Positions 14,944 to 22,246 of a DNA stretch of 64,000 bases are shown here, piece by piece. The notes under the pieces were generated by a model. That model was not told where the DNA came from, ran no database searches, and saw only the letters and a list, made by a program, of their open reading frames with translations. Source of the DNA: Verrucomicrobiota bacterium (lineage in GTDB: Bacteria; Verrucomicrobiota; Verrucomicrobiia; Opitutales; Opitutaceae); contig JAFAAS010000021.1 of the NCBI GenBank assembly GCA_023426435.1, positions 9,993-73,992 on the forward strand, given 5' to 3'. Numbering within the stretch: the first letter of the stretch is position 1; each line of letters starts with the position of its first letter. Both the position numbers and the translations under genes were made by a program.

Positions 14944-15831
14944 ATGACCCTCATCGACGGAAACCAAATCGCCGCCGCCATCATCGCGGAGCTCAAATCC
15001 GAAGTCGCCGCCATCGCCGGCCGCAAGCCGTGCATCGCGCTCGTCCGCGTCGGCGACGACCCCGCCTCGGTTTCCTACGTGAAGAAAAAGGAAAAGACCG
15101 CCGCCGAAATCGGCCTCGAGAGCCGCATCATCCTCCCGCCGGTCACCATCTCGCAGGACGAACTTTTTAAACTCATCGACGATCTCAACGCCGACACCAC
15201 CGTCGACGGCATCCTCGTCCAATCTCCGCTCCCCAAACACATCGACGAGGTCGCCGTGTTCCGCCGCGTCTCCGCCGCCAAAGACGTCGACGGTTTCAAC
15301 ACGCTCAACCTCGGCAAGGTCGCCCAGGAAGACGAAACCGGTTTCGTCGCCTGCACCCCCGCCGGCATCATGGAGCTCCTCGCCCGCAGCAACGTCGACT
15401 TGAAGGGCAAACACGTCGTCGTCCTCGGCCGCTCCCTCATCGTCGGCAAACCCGTCGCTCTTCTCGCTCTCCAGAAAAAAGCCGGCGCCAACGGCACCGT
15501 CACCATCTGCCACTCCGCGACGAAGGATCTTCCTTCGATCACCCGCCAGGCCGACGTCCTCATCGCCGCGATCGGTCGCGCCGAATTCGTCACCGCCGAC
15601 ATGGTGAAACCCGGCGCCGTCGTCATCGATGTCGGGATCAACCGCGTGCCCGATCCGTCCAAGAAATCCGGATACCGCCTCACCGGCGACGTTCATTTCC
15701 CCACGGTCTCTCCACTCGCGAGCCAGATCACCCCGGTGCCCGGCGGCGTCGGCCCGATGACCGTCGCGATGCTGATGAAAAACACCGTCAAGGCCTTCAC
15801 GCAAAGCGCCACCCACTCACGCCCCCTGTAG
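14944..15831 (+). CDS. folD: methylenetetrahydrofolate dehydrogenase/cyclohydrolase
   Basis: This 295-residue FolD interconverts 5,10-methylene-, methenyl- and 10-formyl-tetrahydrofolate. Seen are SYVKKKEKTAAEIGLE (catalytic Tyr and Lys), DGILVQSPLPKH, KDVDGF, GRSLIVGKPV and the C-terminal TPVPGGVGPMTVAMLM. ATG 14944 is chosen because MTLIDGNQIAAAI is the conserved N-terminus; the upstream frame reads through the repeat. A hairpin follows at 15832-15851. Confidence 0.96.
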   Translation: MTLIDGNQIAAAIIAELKSEVAAIAGRKPCIALVRVGDDPASVSYVKKKEKTAAEIGLESRIILPPVTISQDELFKLIDDLNADTTVDGILVQSPLPKHIDEVAVFRRVSAAKDVDGFNTLNLGKVAQEDETGFVACTPAGIMELLARSNVDLKGKHVVVLGRSLIVGKPVALLALQKKAGANGTVTICHSATKDLPSITRQADVLIAAIGRAEFVTADMVKPGAVVIDVGINRVPDPSKKSGYRLTGDVHFPTVSPLASQITPVPGGVGPMTVAMLMKNTVKAFTQSATHSRPL

Positions 15832-15851
15832 CGGAACGCGTAAGCGTTTCG
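15832..15851. repeat. hairpin immediately after folD
   Basis: CGGAACGC-GTAA-GCGTTTCG forms an 8-bp stem with one G-T pair starting right after the folD stop. There is no clean T-run, so it is either a weak terminator or a member of an interspersed palindrome family. Confidence 0.45.
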
Positions 15852-15957
15852 TTCTGTGCCCGAGGGGACCCCGCCGCCGTTCGCCCTCGACCAATCGGGG
15901 GAATCCCGCTGTCGCCGCACTTGCGCCAGCTCGCGCAAGCCCCTTTTCTCCGGGGCA

Positions 15958-17091
15958 ATGGCCGCGCCTTCCATCCTCGTCGTCGACGATCAACCTATCA
16001 ACGTCCAGCTCCTCAAACGCAAATTGGAGCGCGAGGGGATCCAGGTTTCCGCCGCCTACAACGGTCTCGAGGCGCTCGAACTCGTCAAAAAATCCCGGCC
16101 GGATCTCATCCTGCTCGACGTCATGATGCCCGACATGGACGGCATCGAGGTGTGCCAGCGCCTCCAGGCCGACGAGCAAACGCGCTCGATTCCGATCATC
16201 TTCATCACCGCGCGCACGTCGAAGGAGGGCAAAATCGAGGGTCTCAACGTCGGCGCCGTCGACTACATCACGAAACCCATCGACCTCGACGAAACCCTCG
16301 CGCGCGTCCAGACGCAGCTCCGCTTCGTCGCCATCAATCGCGAAATGGTCGACCTCCAGCGGCGACTCGTCGAGGCCCGCCGCGCCGCCACCATCGGCGC
16401 CGTCACCCAGGGGATCGCGCACAACCTCAACAATCTCCTCGGCGTCGTCATCGGCTACCTCGACCTCATCAAGGCCTACTACGACAAACCCGAGCAGGTG
16501 AAAAAGAACGCCGTCCACGTCGAGGAAGCCGTTCATCGCATCGTCTCCATCATCAAACAGCTCAGCACGCTCGTCGTTCGCTCCCGCCCGCCGCTTTCCA
16601 AGGGAAACCTCCAACGCCTTCTCGAAAGCAGCGTCGCCCGCTTCCGCTCTGAAAACCGCCTCGACGCGACCGTCACCATCGACAATCCGCTCGGCGAACT
16701 GGTCTTCGACACCAACTACGAGGTCTTCGAAGAGGTTGTATCCAAAGTTCTGATCAACGCTTGGGAAGCCTACGACAACCGCCCCACCGATCCGCGACCG
16801 ATTTCCATCCACACGCGGCTCATCGACAAGGGCGACGACGGCAAGCTCATCGAAATCCGCGTCGACGACTCCGGCCACGGTCTCGATGACGAAATCCGCG
16901 ATCACGTTTTCGAGCCGTTCATCAGTTCCAAGCACACCGTCGGCGTCGGCATGGGTCTCACCATCGCGCGTCACGCGCTCCGCAATCTCGGCGGCGAAGC
17001 CACCCTCGCCGACCGACCCGAAGGCGGCGCCAGCGCCGTCCTCGTTCACCCGCTCGAGCCCCGCAAACCGCGCCGCTCTTCCAACGACTAG
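15958..17091 (+). CDS. REC-histidine kinase hybrid signalling protein
   Basis: The 377-residue protein has an N-terminal receiver (residues 1-120; Asp10-Asp11, phospho-acceptor Asp54 in LILLDVMMPD, Lys106) followed by a kinase core. The H-box is TQGIAHNLNNLLG with His155. The ATPase domain has N (LINAWEAY), G1 (DDSGHGL) and G2 (GVGMGLTIARHALRNLGG) boxes. There is no membrane segment, so it acts in the cytoplasm. Most kinases have Glu or Asp right after the phospho-His; here it is Asn156. It probably relays or modulates an upstream phosphorylation signal. No partner gene is adjacent. ATG 15958 directly precedes the receiver domain. Confidence 0.88.
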   Translation: MAAPSILVVDDQPINVQLLKRKLEREGIQVSAAYNGLEALELVKKSRPDLILLDVMMPDMDGIEVCQRLQADEQTRSIPIIFITARTSKEGKIEGLNVGAVDYITKPIDLDETLARVQTQLRFVAINREMVDLQRRLVEARRAATIGAVTQGIAHNLNNLLGVVIGYLDLIKAYYDKPEQVKKNAVHVEEAVHRIVSIIKQLSTLVVRSRPPLSKGNLQRLLESSVARFRSENRLDATVTIDNPLGELVFDTNYEVFEEVVSKVLINAWEAYDNRPTDPRPISIHTRLIDKGDDGKLIEIRVDDSGHGLDDEIRDHVFEPFISSKHTVGVGMGLTIARHALRNLGGEATLADRPEGGASAVLVHPLEPRKPRRSSND

Positions 17092-17135
17092 CGCGAATCT
17101 TCCGCCCCTCTTCTTCCGCGCCTCCCCGCTTCAGC

Positions 17136-17945
17136 ATGTCCGCTCCCAAAATCGCCTTCCTCGGCGCCGGCAACATGGCCGCCGCCATCGTCGACGGCCT
17201 TCTCGCGCAAAATCCCGCCGCCGCCGCCAATCTCGCCTGCTTCAGCGCCAGCGGCCGCACGTCTTCCGCCCTCGCCGCCCGCACCGGTATCCAACTTTCC
17301 AACACGCTCGACGAACTGCTCGCGTCCGCCGACGTCGTCGTGATCGCCTTCAAGCCTCAACACCTCGCGTCCGCCGATCCGCGCCTCGCCGATCTCACCG
17401 CCGGCAAACTCGTCGTCTCCGTCCTCGCCGGCAAAAAACTCGCGACGCTCGCCCGCACGTTCCCGCACGCCCGCAACCTCGTTCGCACGATGCCCAACAC
17501 ACCCGCCGCCATCGGCGCCGGCATCACGCCCTACTGCACGCTACAGCCGCTTTCCCCTCCGGATCGCACCGCCGTCGAAACGCTCCTCTCCGCGTGCGGC
17601 TCGCACCTCGAGCTCGCCGAAGACCACATGAACGCCGTCACCGCCCTTAGCGGCAGCGGCCCCGCATTTCTCTTCGAATTCGTCGCCGCGATGCGCGACG
17701 GCGGCATCGCCGCCAATCTTCCGCCCGACATCGCCGCGCGTCTCGCCACCGAAACCGTCCTCGGCGCCGCCCGCCTCCTCGCCCGCCGCCAGGTCGATCC
17801 CGAAACGCTCCGCAACCAGGTCACCTCGCCCAACGGCACCACGTTCGCCGGATTGAAGCACCTCGAGTCCGCCCAATTCCGCACGATCGTCCGCGACACC
17901 CTCCTCGCCGCCCGCAACCGCGCCGCCGAGCTCTCCCAAGATTAA
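17136..17945 (+). CDS. proC: pyrroline-5-carboxylate reductase
   Basis: This 269-residue ProC catalyses the last step of proline synthesis. It has an N-terminal Rossmann motif (FLGAGNMAAAIVDGLL), VVIAFKPQ, VRTMPNTPAAIGAG and the C-terminal dimer-domain signature AVTALSGSGPAFLFEF ending near QVTSPNGTTFAGLKHLE. Length is normal. It follows the kinase gene by 44 bases. Confidence 0.95.
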   Translation: MSAPKIAFLGAGNMAAAIVDGLLAQNPAAAANLACFSASGRTSSALAARTGIQLSNTLDELLASADVVVIAFKPQHLASADPRLADLTAGKLVVSVLAGKKLATLARTFPHARNLVRTMPNTPAAIGAGITPYCTLQPLSPPDRTAVETLLSACGSHLELAEDHMNAVTALSGSGPAFLFEFVAAMRDGGIAANLPPDIAARLATETVLGAARLLARRQVDPETLRNQVTSPNGTTFAGLKHLESAQFRTIVRDTLLAARNRAAELSQD

Positions 17946-17950
17946 ATCGC

Positions 17951-18114
17951 CCCTATACCATATTAAATAAAGTCATAGCCGTTGGCCGAATCGGAATACC
18001 CGATTTGAACCACAAAGGCACCGAGCACACAGAGGAAGGCCCCGGAATCTCTCCGTGCCTTTGTGCCTCTGTGGTTCACCTTAAGGGCTATAGTTCTTCT
18101 GAAAACGCTCTAGG
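17951..18114. repeat. nested-palindrome MITE-like element
   Basis: The outer 30-base arms (17951-17980, CCCTATACC...CATAGCC; 18085-18114, GGGCTATAG...CTCTAGG) are imperfect inverted repeats. Inside them lie near-inverted arms carrying GAACCACAAAGGCAC (from 18007) and GTGCCTCTGTGGTTC (ending 18077), and a small AATCGG/CCGATT hairpin. The element is non-coding, about 164 bp, and sits between proC and potA. Confidence 0.55.
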
Positions 18115-18145
18115 TGGAGCCCGACGTCCCCGTCGGGCTTCTTTT
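18113..18145 (+). terminator. GGTGGA-hairpin element / terminator after proC
   Basis: GGTGGA is followed by a perfect 8-bp stem, GCCCGACG-TCCC-CGTCGGGC (18119-18138), then TTCTTTTC. It can terminate + strand transcription between the convergent proC and potA genes. The same GGTGGA-hairpin design recurs at 34033-34058 and 42835-42860, so it is also a repeat family member. Confidence 0.7.
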
Positions 18146-18148
18146 CGT

Positions 18149-19294
18149 TCACGATCCTCGCCCCTCCGCCGGCACCACGACCAAGTCATCCACGTGCAAC
18201 CCGCACCACACGCGATCGCCGCGGTGAATCTCCTCCAGTAACGCGCTTTCATTCGCCACCACCGCCTTCAGCCGCGTTCCACTCGTCGTTCTGAGCTCGA
18301 GGTGATCCGTCGCGCCTTTGAACACTTCCTCCTCGACCACCGCCTCAAACGCGATGTCCGCCGCCACCGCCGTCTTCGACACGTGCACCTTTTCCGGCCG
18401 GATCGAAATCTTGGCCCGCCTTGCTCCCACCGGCCAGCGTTCGCCGGGCACGTGTAGCTCGAGACCGCCCGCCAATCGCACCGTCGCACCCGCCCCGTTC
18501 ATCGCCACCAGCTCCGCCTCGATAAGATTCGCCTGCCCCACAAAATCCGCCGCAAACGCCGTCGCCGGCCGATGGTAGATTTCATGCGCGTCCCCGATCT
18601 GCTCGATCCGCCCCCGATGCACGATCGCGATCCGATCGCTCATCGTCAGCGCCTCTTCCTGGTCATGCGTCACAAAGACAAACGTCATCCCCAACTGCCG
18701 CTGCAATCGCTTCAACTCGAGCTGCATCGCCTGCCGCAACTTCGCATCGAGCGCCGATAACGGCTCGTCCAACAACAACACCGCCGGCCGCGGCGCCAGC
18801 GCTCGCGCCAACGCCACCCGCTGCCTTTGCCCGCCCGAAAGCTGATGCGGCTTCCGCTCTTCGAATCCTTCGAGCGAGACCAGCCGGATCGTTTCCTTCA
18901 CCCGCGCCGCCCGCTCCGCACCCGCCATCTTCTGCATCTTCAACCCAAACGCCACGTTCTCACTCACCGTCAGATGCGGAAACAACGCGTAGCTTTGAAA
19001 CACCTGATTCACGTTCCGCCGATACGGCGGCTCATGCGTCACATCCTTCCCTTCGAGCAGCACCACACCTTCATCCGGCGTTTCGAATCCCGCAATCATC
19101 CGCAGCATCGTCGTTTTCCCACAACCCGACGGACCCAACAGCGTCAGAAACTCGCCCCGCCGCACCGCCAGATCCACGCCATCCACCGCCGCGAACCCGC
19201 CAAACCGTTTCGTCAGAGACCGCAATTCCACCTGAATCGATCCATTCCACGTTTCCGACTTCGTGATCATTCGTGTCCATTCGTGGTTCTTCAT
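18149..19294 (-). CDS. potA: polyamine ABC transporter ATP-binding protein
   Basis: This is a 381-residue (or 373 from ATG 19270) ABC ATPase with Walker A GPSGCGKTT, signature LSGGQRQR, Walker B LLLDEP, the H-loop FVTHDQEEA and a C-terminal TOBE regulatory domain. It energises uptake of spermidine/putrescine with PotB, PotC and PotD. The first eight codons coincide with a GAATGGACACGAATG-type intergenic repeat, so ATG 19270 may be the real start. It is last in the potC-potD-potB-potA cluster, 13 bases after potB. Confidence 0.9.
   Translation of the reverse strand: MKNHEWTRMITKSETWNGSIQVELRSLTKRFGGFAAVDGVDLAVRRGEFLTLLGPSGCGKTTMLRMIAGFETPDEGVVLLEGKDVTHEPPYRRNVNQVFQSYALFPHLTVSENVAFGLKMQKMAGAERAARVKETIRLVSLEGFEERKPHQLSGGQRQRVALARALAPRPAVLLLDEPLSALDAKLRQAMQLELKRLQRQLGMTFVFVTHDQEEALTMSDRIAIVHRGRIEQIGDAHEIYHRPATAFAADFVGQANLIEAELVAMNGAGATVRLAGGLELHVPGERWPVGARRAKISIRPEKVHVSKTAVAADIAFEAVVEEEVFKGATDHLELRTTSGTRLKAVVANESALLEEIHRGDRVWCGLHVDDLVVVPAEGRGS
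19258..19288. repeat. TTCGTGTCCATTCGTGG interspersed repeat at the potA 5' end
   Basis: The + strand reads TTCGTGATCATTCGTGTCCA then TTCGTGGTTC, a tandem of TTCGTG-x8 units. It overlaps the start region of potA and probably supplied a longer open frame without being conserved protein sequence. Confidence 0.4.
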
Positions 19295-19307
19295 CTGCTT
19301 CGTTCCT

Positions 19308-20171
19308 CTACGCCGCCGCGCTCCGCCGCTGCAGTATCCAATAACTCACGACAAACATCAGCGTGAACACCACCCCCAGCGCCGCCCCAAACGGCCAGTC
19401 TCGCGCCTGAAAAAACTGGTTTTGAATCACGTTGCCGATCATCGGCACGCGCGCCCCGCCCATCAAATCTGTGATCGCGAACATCCCGATCGCCGGCACA
19501 AACACCAACAACACGCCCGCATAAATCCCCGGCTTCACCAGCGGCACAATGACCTCGCGAAAGGTCCGCACCGGCCCGCAGCCAAGATCGTGCGCCGCCT
19601 CGATCAAAGCCCCATCGAGTTTCTCCGCGCTCGCATAGATCGGCAGAATCATGAACGGCAGATACGCATACACCAAACCGATCACCACCGCCGTCGGCGT
19701 GTAGAGCAGTTCCAGTGGCGCACCGATGATCCGCACGTGCTGCAGCAGCGCGCTTAGCAATCCATCGCTCTTCAAGATCGTCATCCACGCATAGGTGCGA
19801 ATCAGAAAGCTCGTCCAAAACGGCACCATCACCAACACCAGCAATCGCGCGCGCCAAGCCTCCGATGCGCGCGCAATCACCCACGCCACGGGAAACCCCA
19901 GCACAATGCAGATCGCCGTTGTCAGCCCCGCGTAACCGATCGATCGCGCAAAAATCCCCAGATACACCGGACTGAACACCCGCGCATAACTTTCCGTCGA
20001 AAACGAAAACACCACGCGCCCCAGCTCATCCCGCTCGCAAAAACTATACACCGCCAGAATGGCCATCGGCACCACCACAAACGCCGCCAGCCACGCCAAC
20101 ATCGGCGCCAGCATCAGCCACCCGATCACTCCGGGCCGCCGACTCGCGGAATGTCCTCCGCTCAGGTTCAT
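19308..20171 (-). CDS. potB: polyamine ABC transporter permease PotB
   Basis: The 287-residue inner-membrane permease has about six transmembrane helices and the EAA loop EAAHDLGCGPVRTFREVIVPL that contacts PotA. The N-terminus MNLSGGHSASRRPGVIGW and first helix are normal for PotB. ATG 20171 is preferred over 20186 because the upstream ATG lies inside an interspersed palindrome (20181-20207). It follows potD by 104 bases, the only sizeable gap in the transporter cluster. Confidence 0.9.
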   Translation of the reverse strand: MNLSGGHSASRRPGVIGWLMLAPMLAWLAAFVVVPMAILAVYSFCERDELGRVVFSFSTESYARVFSPVYLGIFARSIGYAGLTTAICIVLGFPVAWVIARASEAWRARLLVLVMVPFWTSFLIRTYAWMTILKSDGLLSALLQHVRIIGAPLELLYTPTAVVIGLVYAYLPFMILPIYASAEKLDGALIEAAHDLGCGPVRTFREVIVPLVKPGIYAGVLLVFVPAIGMFAITDLMGGARVPMIGNVIQNQFFQARDWPFGAALGVVFTLMFVVSYWILQRRSAAA

Positions 20172-20180
20172 CCCTCCGAT

Positions 20181-20207
20181 TGTCATTCTGAGCGAAGCGA
20201 AGAATCC
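20181..20207. repeat. interspersed palindrome between potD and potB
   Basis: TGTCATTCTGAGCGAAGCGA then AGAATCC forms an ATTCT/AGAAT-closed hairpin with an inner GCGAAGCGA. This sequence type is seen as a dispersed intergenic repeat in many bacteria (recollection, not searched). Here it splits the pot operon. Confidence 0.55.
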
Positions 20208-20275
20208 ACGTGGGCGCCCGTCATATCACGTCCACGCTCGAGCATCGTCCGTTCCGGAAAGGCATGCGAATACGC

Positions 20276-21292
20276 TCACTGCGCGCTCTTCAAATCCGTC
20301 ACCAGCTGATCGATCGCCGCCGCGCCTCTGCCGATGTCGCGAAACGTATTGTATTTCTCGATCTTCGGATAACTCGCCGGATTCGCCAGCTGCTCCGGCG
20401 TCAACAGCTTCCGCGCTTCCAGATTCGGATTCGTGTAAGGAAACTCGTCCGAGATCAATTTGCTCACGTCCGGCCGCAACAAATAGTCCAAAAACCGGTG
20501 CGCCTCCGCCACGTTCTCGGCATTCGCCGGAATCGCCATCACATCCACAAACGGATGCGCGCCCTCGCTCGGCAGGATGTAGGCGAACTTTCTGTCCTCC
20601 TCATAAAGCCGTGCCGCCTCTCCGCTCCACACCACGCCAAGGTCCACCTCGCCGCTGAGCAACACGCGTTTCGGGCTGTCCGAATCGAACACTTTCACGA
20701 GCTTGATCCACTCCGCGAGCACCGGCCGGACTTTCGCCAGATTCGCCGGCGTGATGTCGTTCTGATCCAGCCCCAGCGTCACCAGCACCCAGCTCACCAG
20801 CTCGCGATTGTCATTCACCACCACGATGCGGTCCTTGAACTTGGGCTGAAACACATCCTTGTAGCCGCGTATCGGTTCTTTCACGACATCCGTGTTCACC
20901 ACGATGCCCACCGTCCCGATCATGTAAGGCACCGTAAACTTCTGCTGCGGATCGTGCGGCATCCCGAGAAACTCCGGCGCCATGTTCTTCAAATTCGGCA
21001 GCTTCTTCGCATCGATCGGCGCCAGCAGTTTGTTTCGGATCAACGCCTCCGCGATATAGTCCGGCGGCTGGATCAGATCGTAGCTCGCTCCGCCGGCGAG
21101 CATCTTCGCGAGCATTTCCTCGCCCGACGCGAACGTCTCGTAATTCACCTCGATTCCCGTTTCCTTCGTGAATCCGTCGATCACCGCCTGGGGCACATAT
21201 TCGGACCACGCGAAAAGATTCAACTCGGCGGACCGCGCCACGGAACCGAGTCCGAGCAACAACCCCGCGGTAACGGAACGGATGATTTTCAT
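20276..21292 (-). CDS. potD: polyamine-binding periplasmic protein
   Basis: ATG 21292 gives 338 residues with a signal peptide (MKIIRSVTAGLLLGLGSVAR) and a type 2 periplasmic binding fold: LNLFAWSEYVPQAVIDGFTK, YDLIQPPDYIAEALI, VPYMIGTVGIVVN and VDVMAIPANAENVAEAHRF. It delivers spermidine or putrescine to the PotBC permease. The gene starts 4 bases after the potC stop. Confidence 0.92.
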   Translation of the reverse strand: MKIIRSVTAGLLLGLGSVARSAELNLFAWSEYVPQAVIDGFTKETGIEVNYETFASGEEMLAKMLAGGASYDLIQPPDYIAEALIRNKLLAPIDAKKLPNLKNMAPEFLGMPHDPQQKFTVPYMIGTVGIVVNTDVVKEPIRGYKDVFQPKFKDRIVVVNDNRELVSWVLVTLGLDQNDITPANLAKVRPVLAEWIKLVKVFDSDSPKRVLLSGEVDLGVVWSGEAARLYEEDRKFAYILPSEGAHPFVDVMAIPANAENVAEAHRFLDYLLRPDVSKLISDEFPYTNPNLEARKLLTPEQLANPASYPKIEKYNTFRDIGRGAAAIDQLVTDLKSAQ

Positions 21293-21296
21293 GTGA

Positions 21297-22112
21297 TTAG
21301 CGACTGATACGTTTGAGGTGCGCGGAAAATAAAACGAACGCGATGGCGAACAGCACAAACACGGCCGAGAGCGCATTGAGCATCGGATTCACTCCCACTT
21401 TCGCCATGCCAAAGATCCGCAGCGGCAGCGTCGCCGATCCGGGACTCGCGGTGAAATACGTCACGATCACTTCATCCATCGACAGCGTAAACGCCATCAA
21501 CGCTCCCGAGACGATCGCCGGCCGGAGATAAGGCACGACCACCAGCCAGAACGCTTTCAACGGCGTCGCGCCCAAATCCAGCGCCGCTTCCTCCAACGCC
21601 GGATCGAGCCCCGCCAGCCGCGCCTGCACGGCCACCAACACAAAGGGAAAACAAAACGTCACGTGCGCGATGATCACCGTCGTGAATCCCAACCGCATCC
21701 CGATCGTCGAAAACAAAACCAGCAGGCTGATGCCCATGATGATTTCCGGCATCATCATCGGAATCCCCACCAGCGTCTGAATCGCGCGCGACCCGCGAAA
21801 CCGGTATCGATGCAACAACCACGCGCCCGCCGTTCCCACCACCACCGAAGCCACCGTCGTCACGCCCGCGATCACCAGGCTGTTCTTCAGCGCTTTCATC
21901 AACGGCGCGTTCGACCACAGCTGCGCATACCATTTCGTCGTGAAGCCTTCCCACACCACGTTCAATCGCGACGCGTTGAACGAATACACCACAAGCACCA
22001 GGATCGGCAGATAAAGAAATACGAACACGCCCGCGGTCCACGTCCGCAGCGAAAGATCGAGCACGCGCATTCCGTTGAACGGACTTCGGCGCGACGCGGG
22101 CGAATGCTTCAT
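21297..22112 (-). CDS. potC: polyamine ABC transporter permease PotC
   Basis: This is a 271-residue permease with six predicted helices. The loop LEEAALDLGATPLKAFWLVV is the EAA motif, and LSMDEVIVTYFTASPGSATL is characteristic of PotC. ATG 22112 (MKHSPASRRSPFNG) is chosen over the longer frame; ATG 22070 just before the first helix is also possible. It is the first transporter gene of the cluster, 134 bases after the AsmA-like gene. Confidence 0.9.
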   Translation of the reverse strand: MKHSPASRRSPFNGMRVLDLSLRTWTAGVFVFLYLPILVLVVYSFNASRLNVVWEGFTTKWYAQLWSNAPLMKALKNSLVIAGVTTVASVVVGTAGAWLLHRYRFRGSRAIQTLVGIPMMMPEIIMGISLLVLFSTIGMRLGFTTVIIAHVTFCFPFVLVAVQARLAGLDPALEEAALDLGATPLKAFWLVVVPYLRPAIVSGALMAFTLSMDEVIVTYFTASPGSATLPLRIFGMAKVGVNPMLNALSAVFVLFAIAFVLFSAHLKRISR

Positions 22113-22246
22113 GGCAACGCCGCGCAGCATGCGACGCTCCCCCGCTTCCGCGCAAGCCACTGCGCGCTCGCCCTTCCTCTTTCTCCAACGCCGCCCGCAT
22201 CCTCGCCTCAGGCAGGGGGCGTCGTCCCCAACGCGCCGCTCACCCG

